A program made the translations under genes and the position numbers. Under the pieces are notes generated by a model that saw only the letters and a program-made list of their open reading frames with translations, was not told the DNA's origin and did no database searches. Positions 9,042-18,165 of a DNA stretch of 64,000 nt are shown here, piece by piece. Each line of letters begins with the position of its first letter. Position 1 is the stretch's first letter. This stretch comes from a candidate division LCP-89 bacterium B3_LCP (GTDB taxonomy: Bacteria; Electryoneota; B3-LCP): the NCBI GenBank assembly GCA_005223185.1, contig NJBN01000006.1, positions 1-64,000 of the forward strand, in the 5' to 3' direction.

Positions 9042-9070
9042 AATATAGAAAGGATAGGGACAATAGTCAA
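9042..9070 (-). promoter_or_regulatory. Promoter of the dnaE operon
   Basis: Minus strand TTGACT (9070-9065), 17 bases, TATATT (9047-9042), with a leader of about 70 bases before the dnaE ATG. Confidence 0.65.
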
Positions 9071-9131
9071 GTTAAAAGTTGGTGGGAGTTGAGAGGGAGC
9101 TGTCCAAAACGGTAAATCCACATAGTTCCTC

Positions 9132-11189
9132 TCAAATACTCATTTTTATCAACGCATCCACAGCAGTCAACTGGTCACCGCTGGCTAACATGGGATTGAT
9201 ATCTAATTCGACTACTTCGGGATTAGCCAACATGAAATCGGATATGGAGGTTATCACCTTTATTAGAATATTTTCATTGATTCCGGGTTGACCGCGATAT
9301 CCTTCCAAAAGTGGTTTCGCCTGCAATGAAGCTAACATATGGCGGGCTTGATCCGCCATTACCGGACAGATACCCAGGGAAATATCCTGGAATATTTCCA
9401 CGAAGACACCTCCTAAGCCCACTGTCACCACAGGTCCAAAAGCAGGATCTCTCTTAGCGCCTAAAATCAGTTCCAGGCTGGGGGGCATCATGCGTTGCAC
9501 CAACAAATCATCAGAAGGGAATCGGTGGTTCAATTCTTTCCAGGCACGGAGTAAGCCCTCTTCATCAGCTATGTCCAATATTATGCCATCGGTCTCAGTC
9601 TTATGGATTATGTCCACGGAATGAACTTTCAGCGCCAGTGGATAGCCTATATCCTGCGCAGCACGCACAGTGGAACTGTAAATCTTAACTATTTGTTCGT
9701 CAACTGTGGGGATACCGTATTCGGAAAGCGCTTTCTTGGCATAGGCTTCAGGCACCAGATCGCATTTGGGATTATCATGTCGGTAGGCCCGCAAAGTTTC
9801 TGAGGGTGATTTCGTCCTGATTTTTTTGTCATATTTACGGTAAGATGGGCGAGCTGCGAAGGTTGTGAGTGCTCGATATGCTTTCACAGCCCGTTCCGGT
9901 GTAGGGTATATGGGCACACCGGCTTCTTTGAAAAGTCTGGTAAGTTCGGGAGTATCGATTGTGAAGGAAGTAATCGGTTTGTTGTACTTTTGGGTCGCTT
10001 TAATGAAGGCGTTGGCGAATTCCGGACGATCCAAGCCGACGTTAATAGCGATGACTCCATCTAAGTTACTGCGTCCCACAACCAGATCCACACAAGCTTC
10101 GTAATTGGCAGGATTCATTTGCGGTGTCATGTCCACCGGATTGCTGGGTGCGGCGAAAGGCGGGGTTAAATTCAACACCTGCTTCTGAACCGTTTTGGGC
10201 AGTGCCGGGACGTCTATTCCGGTTTCTTCACACAGGTCGCCAGCAACTACGCTGGGGCCTCCAGAGATGGTCATAATGGCGACACGATTATTTTTTGGTG
10301 GTCTCTGGGATGACAGCGCCATCAATGCATCGAAGAATTCTTCCGATTCCTCTACGATGATGGCTCCGGCTTCCTGCAGTGCAGTTTTATAAACGTCATA
10401 GCTGCCAGCTAATGATCCTGTATGGGAAGAGGCGGCACGCATTCCCGCATCCGATCTACCACCCTTGAATGCCACTACCGGACGGTCTTTGGTGATCTGT
10501 GCAAGTGCGCGCAGGAAACGATCACCGTCTTTTACCGCTTCGATAAACAGACCGACCACGCCCGTGTCTTCATCATCCACTAATGCTTCCAATAGATCGG
10601 CGTGGGAAATGTCAACCTGGTTGCCGATGGAGAAGAACTTGGATACTCCCATTTCCCGGGCGCGGATTTCATTGAACATCACCCCCCCGAAGGCACCGGA
10701 TTGACTGATGAAGGAGACGGATCCTTTCACCCGGGGCAGTTCCCAGAAATAGGTGCCGTTAAGGTCGTCCGTATTATTGTAAACTCCCATGCAGTTGGGA
10801 CCCAGGACGCGCAGGCCGGTGGTTTCGCTAACTGTGCTGATAATTTTCTGAGCGGCTGCGCCTTCACCGCCCATTTCCCCGAAACCGGAAGACAGGATGA
10901 CGGCGTTTTTGCATTGGCACCTGCCCGCCTCTTCGATAACGCCAGGAACTGCGGGTGCAGGTATGCTGATTAAAACCAGGTCTGCGGGCTTGCTTAAGTC
11001 TGAAAGAGATTTAAATGACGCATGCCTGAGAATCTTACCACCGGCAGGATTGATGGGATATATCTCTCCTTTGAAGCCGTAATCAATGACGTTTTTCAGT
11101 AGAACGTAGCCCAGTTTATCGGGATTGGCAGAAGCGCCCACTACGGCAATAGATTGGGGTTTGTAAAGGGATTGTAGAGTATGAGGCAT
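9132..11189 (-). CDS. Acetate-CoA ligase (ADP-forming), fused alpha-beta chain
   Basis: 685 residues. It has a CoA-binding Rossmann domain (1-130, IAVVGASANPDKLG, VLGPNCMGVYN), succinyl-CoA-ligase-like flavodoxin domains (150-440) with the phospho-His in SSHTGSLAGS (H256), and an ATP-grasp beta domain (about 470-685, HKTETDGI, AKRDPAFGPVVTVGLGGVFVE, ELDINPML). The reaction is acyl-CoA + ADP + Pi to acid + CoA + ATP, usually the energy-conserving last step of fermentation of acetyl-CoA, or of amino-acid-derived acyl-CoAs. The substrate range cannot be read from sequence. It is transcribed alone on the minus strand. Confidence 0.92.
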   Translation of the reverse strand: MPHTLQSLYKPQSIAVVGASANPDKLGYVLLKNVIDYGFKGEIYPINPAGGKILRHASFKSLSDLSKPADLVLISIPAPAVPGVIEEAGRCQCKNAVILSSGFGEMGGEGAAAQKIISTVSETTGLRVLGPNCMGVYNNTDDLNGTYFWELPRVKGSVSFISQSGAFGGVMFNEIRAREMGVSKFFSIGNQVDISHADLLEALVDDEDTGVVGLFIEAVKDGDRFLRALAQITKDRPVVAFKGGRSDAGMRAASSHTGSLAGSYDVYKTALQEAGAIIVEESEEFFDALMALSSQRPPKNNRVAIMTISGGPSVVAGDLCEETGIDVPALPKTVQKQVLNLTPPFAAPSNPVDMTPQMNPANYEACVDLVVGRSNLDGVIAINVGLDRPEFANAFIKATQKYNKPITSFTIDTPELTRLFKEAGVPIYPTPERAVKAYRALTTFAARPSYRKYDKKIRTKSPSETLRAYRHDNPKCDLVPEAYAKKALSEYGIPTVDEQIVKIYSSTVRAAQDIGYPLALKVHSVDIIHKTETDGIILDIADEEGLLRAWKELNHRFPSDDLLVQRMMPPSLELILGAKRDPAFGPVVTVGLGGVFVEIFQDISLGICPVMADQARHMLASLQAKPLLEGYRGQPGINENILIKVITSISDFMLANPEVVELDINPMLASGDQLTAVDALIKMSI

Positions 11190-11480
11190 GGTATTCTTTT
11201 AAGATTGTGGCGTTAGTATCAAGCGCTAAACAGGCAGTTCTCCGTTCTCGTGATCCATATTATGTGAATGAAAGCTCGATGGTAAAGATAATAACAGGAA
11301 GGGGGTAGAAACAAGTATAAAGAGGGAAAAGGGGTGATGGGGCAACGGATAATGGAATAAAACCCCAAATCGCTTCGTCTTATAAATAATATGAAATGCA
11401 GCAGATATTTAGAAACTTTTAATGATTCAGCTTCGTTAAAAATCCGTATGTGAAGGAATTCAATCTCTCGAGGAATCTGA
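11190..11480. other. Intergenic region between divergent genes, nothing recognised
   Basis: 291 bases between the ADP-forming ligase (minus) and the TonB receptor (plus). Short open frames here have no support. I see no strong -35/-10 pair, no terminator and no structured element. A GAGGAA ribosome site seven bases before 11481 belongs to the receptor gene. Confidence 0.5.
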
Positions 11481-13775
11481 ATGAAATTATGGTGTAAGTG
11501 TCTCATAGTATTAGTTCTGTTATCCGGCACATCGGTATCAGCTCAGATTAAAAACCCCATTCGCGGTTTCGTTGTGGACGCCACCAGTTCGGAGACTCTA
11601 CCGGCTGCTAACGTGGTTATCGAAGGCACTCAGCGCGGAGCTTCCACCAACCTGGATGGTTATTTCGTTCTGAGCAATATGTATCCGGGGACTTATTACC
11701 TGGTGACGAGTTACTTAGGATACCATCCCAAGACCACGGCGATTGAGGTCACCGAAGACTTGATGGAGCCGATTCGCGTGGAGTTAGTGCCTTTATCCAT
11801 GCAATTGGAAGAGGTGGTCTACGCGCTTGAGAATGTTAAAGAAAAGGAAGCACGCTTAAGCCCCAAAGTTTCGGTTATACCAGTGGATGTAGGTACCATC
11901 CGCAAGATGCCATCACTGGGTGGAGAGATGGACGTTCTGCGGACTCTGCAGATGCTACCCGGCGTAAAAGCGTCGTCTGACATAAGCAGCGCTTTGTACG
12001 TTCGCGGAGGCAGCCCTGATCAGACTCTGATACTGATGGATCACAACGTGGTTTACAACCCATCGCACATGTTCGGTCTGTTCAGCACTTTCAACGCTGA
12101 TGCCGTCAAGCACATCGAGCTTATGAAGGGCGGATTTCCAGCAGAATATGGAGGGCGTTCCGGCAGTGTTTTAGACGTGATCACCAACGAGGGCAACCGC
12201 AAGGAGACCGAAGGGATGTTCTCCATCGGCTTGATATCATCCAAGGCGGCCCTTGAGGGTCCCCTTCCGGGGAATAAGGGTTCTTACGCTGTATCAGGGC
12301 GGCGTACCTATATGGAACCGATTCTGGATCTGATGCGCTCGATGGATGAAGACCTCGATCTGCCGAATTACTACTTTTATGATGCTAACGGTAAAGTGAA
12401 TCTGGACTTGACTAAGAAAACCACTCTTTCGATGGCGGGGTATTTCGGTGAAGACAATTTTATAATGAATACCGGTCCCAAGGATAGCCCAATTAACTTC
12501 GGTTTGAATTGGGGAAACCGCACATTCAGTACACGGTTGCGGCATGTGTTAAGCAGGGACATGTTCTTCTCACTTGGTGCGGCAGTGAGCAGGTATCGTT
12601 CAGAATGGCTCTTTGAAAATGATGGCGTGGTATTGGAAGAGGCGTATGACAGGCTGTACGATTATTCCCTGAAATCTGATCTGGAATATTACGGTTTGGA
12701 TAATCATAAGATCAAGACCGGATTATGGCTCAGTTACTATGATTTTGAGCTGGATATATTCAACGAAGAGCAGACCTGGGTGGACATACATGACGGAACG
12801 TACAATCTGTCCCTATACCTTCAGGATAGCTGGCGAGTGCATCCCATGTTCGAGATACAACCGGGCTTAAGAAGTTATTACCACCAGGGACGGGATGAAC
12901 ACCGGTTCGATCCCAGACTGGCGCTGGTACTGCATTACGACACAAACATGCGCTTCAAATTAGCCGGAGGACGTTATACCCAGTGGATTAATCTGATCAC
13001 TTTCGGTGAAGGGATGAGCAGTTTTGATATCTGGTCACCGGTGGATGAAACCATGGATCCCACATACTGTGACCAGATAGTGTTGGGATATGAGTGGGAA
13101 CCTGCAGAAGACTTAGAGTTCACCGCTGAAACATACTACACGGACATGAACAACGTGCAGAGTTTCAATATGCTGACGTCTGATCCTTCCTACGATGGTT
13201 CCACCGCTTTTATCGAGGGTGAAGGCAACGCCTACGGAGCGGAATGGATGCTGCGGCGAAAGACCGGTAACTTAACCGGTTGGATCGGATATTCGCTTTC
13301 GTGGACCAAGCGGCGTTATCCGGATACTTACCAGAATAACGGTGAGTGGTATTATCCCAAGTGGGACCGGCGGCACGATTTTTTAGCCACAGCCATGTAT
13401 GAACTTAACCACAGATGGGATTTTTCCTGTTCCTGGAGATACAATACGGGTCAGGGATTTACCCAACCGATTGGGATAACTACAACCCAGATGGCGGGAA
13501 TCGATCCTGATTATATGACGGGATCGGGCAGGATGGTGATCAACGGGTCAATGAACAATTACCGCTTCCCGGCAGATCACAGGATGGACCTCACCGCAAC
13601 CTGGAAACACCGCATTTTCGGTCAACCGGCTAAGCTAATTTTGAGCGTTTACAACCTGTACAATCGCCGCAGTTACTGGATGCGGGTTACCAATACCAAT
13701 GAGAACCCGGTGGAGATAACCGATATAAAACTGCTCCCAATACTACCGCTTATTAGCTACGAAGTGAGGTTTTAA
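11481..13775 (+). CDS. TonB-dependent outer-membrane receptor (SusC/RagA-like)
   Basis: 764 residues. Signal peptide (1-21, ending VSAQ), a carboxypeptidase-regulatory-like beta-sandwich (about 25-105, GFVVDATSSETLPAANVVIE and STNLDGYFVLSNMYPGTYYL), a plug domain (about 135-245, LRTLQMLPGVKA, YVRGGSPDQTLILMD, GGFPAEYGGRSGSVLDV) and a beta-barrel ending in an aromatic residue (SYEVRF). Such receptors take up large ligands across the outer membrane using TonB energy. The DUF4249-type lipoprotein starts two bases after the stop, a pairing known from Bacteroidota, so the two probably form one uptake complex. The ligand is unknown. Confidence 0.93.
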   Translation: MKLWCKCLIVLVLLSGTSVSAQIKNPIRGFVVDATSSETLPAANVVIEGTQRGASTNLDGYFVLSNMYPGTYYLVTSYLGYHPKTTAIEVTEDLMEPIRVELVPLSMQLEEVVYALENVKEKEARLSPKVSVIPVDVGTIRKMPSLGGEMDVLRTLQMLPGVKASSDISSALYVRGGSPDQTLILMDHNVVYNPSHMFGLFSTFNADAVKHIELMKGGFPAEYGGRSGSVLDVITNEGNRKETEGMFSIGLISSKAALEGPLPGNKGSYAVSGRRTYMEPILDLMRSMDEDLDLPNYYFYDANGKVNLDLTKKTTLSMAGYFGEDNFIMNTGPKDSPINFGLNWGNRTFSTRLRHVLSRDMFFSLGAAVSRYRSEWLFENDGVVLEEAYDRLYDYSLKSDLEYYGLDNHKIKTGLWLSYYDFELDIFNEEQTWVDIHDGTYNLSLYLQDSWRVHPMFEIQPGLRSYYHQGRDEHRFDPRLALVLHYDTNMRFKLAGGRYTQWINLITFGEGMSSFDIWSPVDETMDPTYCDQIVLGYEWEPAEDLEFTAETYYTDMNNVQSFNMLTSDPSYDGSTAFIEGEGNAYGAEWMLRRKTGNLTGWIGYSLSWTKRRYPDTYQNNGEWYYPKWDRRHDFLATAMYELNHRWDFSCSWRYNTGQGFTQPIGITTTQMAGIDPDYMTGSGRMVINGSMNNYRFPADHRMDLTATWKHRIFGQPAKLILSVYNLYNRRSYWMRVTNTNENPVEITDIKLLPILPLISYEVRF

Positions 13776-13777
13776 TA

Positions 13778-14653
13778 ATGATACAGGCAATATTTAAGAG
13801 TAAAATGCAAGCTGCAGCAATTCCTGCGCTTCTGCTGCTTATGTTGATGTTTGGATGTGATAGAGTACCGACCGAAGTTGAGGATTACGTTGCAGAGCCG
13901 ATGCTGACTGCGTTCTTGTACAACGGCGAACCGGCAGACACGGTGATGCTGGAAAGGGTGGCGCCTCTGTATGGGTATTACGATCCCGCTGATCACGTCA
14001 TCCCAGGCGCTGATATCAAGATTATCCGTCAGAACGATCAGGCGGAATTCATCTTCACCGATCCCGACAGCGACGGCGTGTACACTCCGGACGGCAATGT
14101 GTTGGTTCCTGCTGGTGGGGAACAATTCAGCATCGAAGCCAGAAAGGATGATGAAGGGTTGTTCCTCTGGGCGGAAACCATGATCCCGGATACCTTCGCC
14201 ATGGCAATTACGCCTGCGCCGATAGATACAGTGGATGGCTTTCCCATCTTAGATACGCTGACACGCGCGGACCCCAATATTGTACTCAACTGGACAGATC
14301 CCGGAAATTATGCGGGCTATGTGCTGAACGTCATCTGCGAAGATAGCACATTTGTCCCTTTAGACCCTGATTTCTCCTTTCATGGTGATGAGGATTCCAG
14401 CAGGGTGTCCTTCGATGTGATAATGGAAGGGTTCAACATGGATATCATCCCCTGGATACACTTCAACTGGGCGGGCTGGCACCGCGTGGAATTACTGGCA
14501 GTTGACGATGGCTATTTCAATTACTTCTTCTCCGTATTCAGAATGATGATGGGACAGGTGACGGAATTAGAGTACAACGTACAGGGTGGATTGGGCATAT
14601 TCGCTGGTTTATCGGAGAGAAGCTTCCGGGTTTACATAGAGCCGGTGGAATAA
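13778..14653 (+). CDS. DUF4249-type lipoprotein partner of the TonB receptor
   Basis: 291 residues. The signal peptide ends in a lipobox (LMFGC, Cys at about residue 27), so it is anchored in the outer membrane. The mature part opens with VEDYVAEPMLTAFLYNGEPADTV and continues with PGADIKI, matching the Ig-like start of DUF4249 proteins, which are usually encoded directly after TonB receptors. The ATG lies two bases past the receptor stop. A second ATG at 13805 would give a shorter signal peptide and is also possible. The function is inferred from context. Confidence 0.8.
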   Translation: MIQAIFKSKMQAAAIPALLLLMLMFGCDRVPTEVEDYVAEPMLTAFLYNGEPADTVMLERVAPLYGYYDPADHVIPGADIKIIRQNDQAEFIFTDPDSDGVYTPDGNVLVPAGGEQFSIEARKDDEGLFLWAETMIPDTFAMAITPAPIDTVDGFPILDTLTRADPNIVLNWTDPGNYAGYVLNVICEDSTFVPLDPDFSFHGDEDSSRVSFDVIMEGFNMDIIPWIHFNWAGWHRVELLAVDDGYFNYFFSVFRMMMGQVTELEYNVQGGLGIFAGLSERSFRVYIEPVE

Positions 14654-14688
14654 CCGTTGACTATGAGCCGTGAACCGAGGACTGTAGC

Positions 14689-14713
14689 GCGGGGGCTTGC
14701 CCCCGCTTTTTTT
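14689..14713 (+). terminator. Intrinsic terminator after the receptor-lipoprotein pair
   Basis: Perfect 8-base stem GCGGGGGC / GCCCCCGC (14689-14696 and 14699-14706) followed by seven T. The TGTAGCGCGGGGG surround resembles the REP-like palindromes elsewhere in the window. Confidence 0.85.
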
Positions 14714-14741
14714 ATAAACTTTCCCCAAAAAAACAAATCAC

Positions 14742-14770
14742 TTGACAAAATCGAAAATATTGTGTATATT
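14742..14770 (+). promoter_or_regulatory. Promoter of the first beta-helix gene
   Basis: TTGACA (14742-14747), 17 bases, TATATT (14765-14770). The same promoter, with a very similar spacer, stands before the paralogous gene at 53471. Confidence 0.8.
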
Positions 14771-14803
14771 AATATGAAGCATTGTCCCAGCAGCAAGGAA
14801 GTC

Positions 14804-14869
14804 TGTCATTCCGGCAAGCCCTTCAGGGCGCAAGCCGGTGCGTAGCACTCCTACGGAGAATCCAGTGAC
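14804..14869 (+). repeat. Duplicated structured leader element (copy 1)
   Basis: Nearly identical to 53376-53440. It can fold as CCGGC...GCCGG enclosing a GCCC-TTCA-GGGC hairpin, followed by a CGTAG-CACTC-CTACG hairpin. Its ends (GTCATTCC ... GGAGAATCCAG) resemble the widespread GTCATTCC...GGAATCCAG palindromic repeat family. It lies in the predicted 5' leader, so it may be a dispersed repeat that was co-duplicated with the gene, or a cis-acting RNA. The GGCAAGCC...GCGCAAGCC pattern faintly recalls c-di-GMP riboswitches, but the second domain does not match. Confidence 0.6.
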
Positions 14870-14899
14870 TAAGCCCAAAGAAACATTTTGGAGGATATC

Positions 14900-17029
14900 A
14901 TGAAACGTTCACATGTAATTCTCATATTGATAATTCTACTTTGGAGCAGCAACACCTTTGCCGAAACCATAACCGTCTCAGGGAACGTATCCGGCACCTG
15001 GTCAGCGGATACGGTGCTGGTAGTGGGGGAAGTGCGCGTGCCGCAAGAGCAGACGCTTGTGATTGAACCGGGTGTGAAGGTGTTGTTTCAGGTTTACTGT
15101 TCAATAATTGTCGAGAGTAATGCAACTTTGCAAGCAATAGGAACGGTAGTAGATTCCATCTCATTTGATGAACTCACTTCGGGCAACAGTTGGAGTGGTA
15201 TCAGGTTCATGAGTGCTTCTGATTCATGTATGTTGATGTATTGTTATATAGCAAATGCTACTAATGGTGCAAATGGTGGGGGAGTTTACTTCGGGCATAC
15301 GAATGCTTATATTGAAAACTGTTTAATAGAACACTGTACGGCAGAGGGACAAGGTGGGGGCATATGTGGCTATTATTCAACTCTTATAGTGCGATCTAAC
15401 ACGATAAAAGAATGTTGTGCAGGCGGTAGTGGCGCGATAGATTTAGATTTTTGTCGATACTCAAAAATATTAGATAATATCTTGTCTCAAAATGCAGCAT
15501 ATTACTCTGACGGTGGTTTGAATTTATATGATTCTGATAATGTGCTGGTAAGGAACAATGTTATAATGGGGAATTCCACAGTACGTTATGGTAACGGTGC
15601 TTTTAGCTGTGTCTATTGCAATGATCTAATCTTAGAAAGAAATATAATCTTAGCAAACACTACAAATACTGGACCAGGGGCGTTCGAGATTTTCGATCAT
15701 AATGCTGTGATAAGAAATAATTTGATAATAGGGAATACTTCAGAGATTGGATTCGGAAGCATACTGTTATATTCATTAAATTCCTGCTTATTCACTCATA
15801 ATATCGTTAGCGGTAACTATGGACGAGGATTACATGTCTCTGGATGCACCTACAATTTTTCAATTTCTTACAATATTATCAGTAATAATGCGGGAGGCAT
15901 ATATAGTAACGATAACCTAGATTCAATTGTAGGAAATACAATTTACCGTAATTCGCCTGGCAGCGGAATCTACTGCACCGATTATGCAAATCCACTAATC
16001 AAGGACAATACTCTTTTCCAGAATACTTCCGAAATAGGTGGAGCGATATACTGTTTCAATTCTTCCCCCACATTAACACAGGACATTTTTTGGGAGAATA
16101 ACCCACAGTCTTTTCAATTTGAGGTTAATCCACTCCCACTTATTGAATATTGCGACATTGGAGACACCCTCTGGCCCGGCATAGGCAACATCAACGAAGA
16201 TCCTCTGTTCGTCAATCCCGATCTTAATGATTACCGTTTGCAATGGGGTTCACCATGTATTGACTCAGGCGATCCTAATCCGCAGTACAACGATCCTGAC
16301 AGCACCCGCGCTGACATGGGCGCTTTCTACTTCGATCAGAGTGTACCAGTGCGCATCTTACTTTCCCCCCACGAAATCCCCTACCTGATCGAGCCCGAAG
16401 GTGGAACCATGGATTACACCATCCAGGGCACTAATATCTACCAGAATCCTCATGATGTCACTATATGGTGCGATGTGGAACTGCCGGATAGTACCATATA
16501 CGGGCCGGTTCTTGGTCCGGTTACCATCACCATCGAACCCGGGCAGACTGTCGAACGCATCCGCACGCAAACTGTCCCTGCCGTAGCTCCGATGGGCGTG
16601 TATCATTACAACGCTTACGCAGTCGTGGATCAGGATACCTCTAAAGACAGCTTCATGTTCGGTAAGTTGGGAACGGTAGTTGGCGGATCGGATGGCTGGG
16701 GAAATGCAGGGGAAATGTTCCCGTATAGTGGTGAATTCGAGCCAGCTCAGATTCATAATTCATCATTCATAATTCATAATTTATTCCCCAACCCCTTCAA
16801 TCCGACCACCACCATCACCTTCACCCTGCCGGTTGCGAGTATGGTGAAGTTGGAGGTGTTCGACATCTCCGGCTCGCGCGTAGGGGGCGACCTTGCGTCG
16901 ACCCGCCAATATCACCCCGGCACCCACCAGATCACCTTCGATGGATCCGGTTTGTCTTCCGGTATCTACATCTACCGCTTGACTGCGGGAGAATTTACAG
17001 CAAACGGAAAAATGATCCTGATGAAATAA
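14900..17029 (+). CDS. Secreted right-handed beta-helix protein with sorting domain
   Basis: 709 residues from ATG 14900, which has GGAGG six bases upstream; a TTG start four codons earlier falls on the ribosome site itself. Signal peptide (ending NTFAE), an opening shared with the 53471 protein (TITVSGNVSGTWSADTVLVV), a right-handed parallel beta-helix of short repeats (about 60-430; many N-x-I, GG and Cys turns), a conserved PIDSGDP-type closing block, a domain of about 90 residues shared with three other exported proteins, and a C-terminal sorting domain ending KMILMK. Such proteins are surface polysaccharide-binding or lyase-like folds. No catalytic site is evident, so I call it a surface protein only. 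Confidence 0.87.
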   Translation: MKRSHVILILIILLWSSNTFAETITVSGNVSGTWSADTVLVVGEVRVPQEQTLVIEPGVKVLFQVYCSIIVESNATLQAIGTVVDSISFDELTSGNSWSGIRFMSASDSCMLMYCYIANATNGANGGGVYFGHTNAYIENCLIEHCTAEGQGGGICGYYSTLIVRSNTIKECCAGGSGAIDLDFCRYSKILDNILSQNAAYYSDGGLNLYDSDNVLVRNNVIMGNSTVRYGNGAFSCVYCNDLILERNIILANTTNTGPGAFEIFDHNAVIRNNLIIGNTSEIGFGSILLYSLNSCLFTHNIVSGNYGRGLHVSGCTYNFSISYNIISNNAGGIYSNDNLDSIVGNTIYRNSPGSGIYCTDYANPLIKDNTLFQNTSEIGGAIYCFNSSPTLTQDIFWENNPQSFQFEVNPLPLIEYCDIGDTLWPGIGNINEDPLFVNPDLNDYRLQWGSPCIDSGDPNPQYNDPDSTRADMGAFYFDQSVPVRILLSPHEIPYLIEPEGGTMDYTIQGTNIYQNPHDVTIWCDVELPDSTIYGPVLGPVTITIEPGQTVERIRTQTVPAVAPMGVYHYNAYAVVDQDTSKDSFMFGKLGTVVGGSDGWGNAGEMFPYSGEFEPAQIHNSSFIIHNLFPNPFNPTTTITFTLPVASMVKLEVFDISGSRVGGDLASTRQYHPGTHQITFDGSGLSSGIYIYRLTAGEFTANGKMILMK

Positions 17030-17056
17030 CAACATAATGATAGCTAATGGTTGTAG

Positions 17057-17078
17057 GGGCGGACCTGTGTGTCCGCCC
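17057..17078. repeat. REP-like palindrome GTAGGGGCGGAC...GTCCGCCC
   Basis: Stem GGGCGGAC (17057-17064) / GTCCGCCC (17071-17078) preceded by TTGTAG. A close copy follows the CxxCH gene at 53253-53274, in the same position relative to the stop codon and after nearly the same bases (CATAATGATA-CTAATGGTTGTAG). No T-run follows this copy. Confidence 0.65.
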
Positions 17079-17092
17079 TTCTTCATTTCAAT

Positions 17093-17118
17093 CCCGCTGC
17101 AGCGGGACTGCTTTTTTT
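17093..17118 (+). terminator. Intrinsic terminator after the beta-helix gene
   Basis: The palindrome CCCGCTGCAGCGGG (17093-17106) is followed by ACTGC and a run of seven T, giving a plausible rho-independent terminator. Confidence 0.65.
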
Positions 17119-17183
17119 ATCCATACATAATTTTTCACCAAATAGTTGCACTATCCTTACCCCTGAAATTTATCTCTTTTTCA

Positions 17184-17212
17184 TTGATTATTAAAAATTT
17201 GTATGATATTTT
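17184..17212 (+). promoter_or_regulatory. Promoter of the PAS-protein gene
   Basis: TTGATT (17184-17189), 17 bases, TATTTT (17207-17212), about 40 bases ahead of the ATG at 17253. Confidence 0.55.
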
Positions 17213-17252
17213 GCGGGAAATTCCGCATTACCTGTTTTAAGTTGTCGTTTTC

Positions 17253-17987
17253 ATGGTATCTATGGAAGTGGTGCGCAGTTCAAAAAAACGCATCGCACAG
17301 TCGAATGCTGAAAAAGCGCTAAAGGAAAGCGAAGAACAGTTCCGCACCCTTTTTGAGAGTTCTTCTGATGCGATCATGCTGTTAGATGAATATTCCTTCA
17401 TCGACTGCAACAGCGCGACTCTGAAAATTTTCGGGTTGCAGAACAAAGAGGACTTCTTTGGGATACGCCCGTCAACGCTTTCGCCGCAGCAGCAGCCCAA
17501 CGGAGAAGAATCCAAGATAGAAGCCAATAGAAGGATAAAATCAGCCTTAGAGAACGGCAGTGAGCAGTTTGAATGGGTTCATCGTAGGCAGAACGGCGAG
17601 GATTTCCACGCTGAGGTCCTGCTGACTGCTTTTCAATGTGGTGATAAGCGGCTGCTTCAGGCTTCAGTCAGGGATATTACTGAACGAAAGAATGCGGAGA
17701 AAGAGCGCGAGAACCTCATAACGGAATTACAGGAGGCTTTGCAGAGGATCAAGACTTTGCGAGGTTTAATACCTATATGCGCGAAGTGCAAGAAAATTCG
17801 CGATGACCAGGGCTTTTGGAATCAGGTGGAAAGCTACATAGAGGAACATTCCAGTGCTGAATTTTCGCATGGGATATGTCCTGATTGCATGAAAGTGCTG
17901 TATCCCAAGTACCATGCCAAAAGACACGGAACTCATCTTAAGGAAGACAAGAAGGAAGTTCAGATAGATTTGGAAAAGCAGACGTAG
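17253..17987 (+). CDS. PAS-domain sensor protein without a kinase domain
   Basis: 244 residues. A short helical N-terminus (SNAEKALKESEEQFRTLFE) leads into one PAS domain with PAC motif (about 28-150, ending VRDITERKNAEKE). The C-terminus is a Cys-rich module (LRGLIPICAKCKKIRDDQGFW...HGICPDCMKVLYPKY) that is often found at the end of bacterial PAS and response-regulator proteins and looks like a C-x2-C...C-x2-C metal site. There is no histidine kinase, GGDEF or DNA-binding domain, so the output is unknown; it may signal to a partner by protein contact. It has its own promoter and terminator. Confidence 0.82.
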   Translation: MVSMEVVRSSKKRIAQSNAEKALKESEEQFRTLFESSSDAIMLLDEYSFIDCNSATLKIFGLQNKEDFFGIRPSTLSPQQQPNGEESKIEANRRIKSALENGSEQFEWVHRRQNGEDFHAEVLLTAFQCGDKRLLQASVRDITERKNAEKERENLITELQEALQRIKTLRGLIPICAKCKKIRDDQGFWNQVESYIEEHSSAEFSHGICPDCMKVLYPKYHAKRHGTHLKEDKKEVQIDLEKQT

Positions 17988-18022
17988 AAATTTTCTTTTA
18001 AAACCATCTTAAATACGAAGAG

Positions 18023-18048
18023 ACCCGCCCCATCAAGCGGGTTTTGTA
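18023..18048 (+). terminator. Intrinsic terminator after the PAS gene
   Basis: Stem ACCCGC (18023-18028) / GCGGGT (18037-18042) followed by TTTTGTATTG. It separates the PAS gene from the following operon. Confidence 0.75.
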
Positions 18049-18091
18049 TTGTGTTGTAATTAGGATTTTGTCAGGTTTTTTTATTTTTTGC

Positions 18092-18120
18092 TTGATATTT
18101 GATGTTAATTTCACTACTTT
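18092..18120 (+). promoter_or_regulatory. Promoter of the radical SAM operon
   Basis: TTGATA (18092-18097), 17 bases, TACTTT (18115-18120). The RNA would start near 18126. No further promoter or terminator is visible until 29235, so all ten genes are probably one transcript. Confidence 0.55.
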
Positions 18121-18165
18121 ACTTGTAATCTGTGTGCAATGAGTAATGCGGAAATACAGGTTTTT

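Noticed and set aside
14804-14869. c-di-GMP-I (GEMM) riboswitch
   Set aside because: The GGCAAGCC...GCGCAAGCC part is suggestive, but the second helix with its conserved loop is not found, and the ends match a common palindromic repeat family; kept only as a structured repeat.
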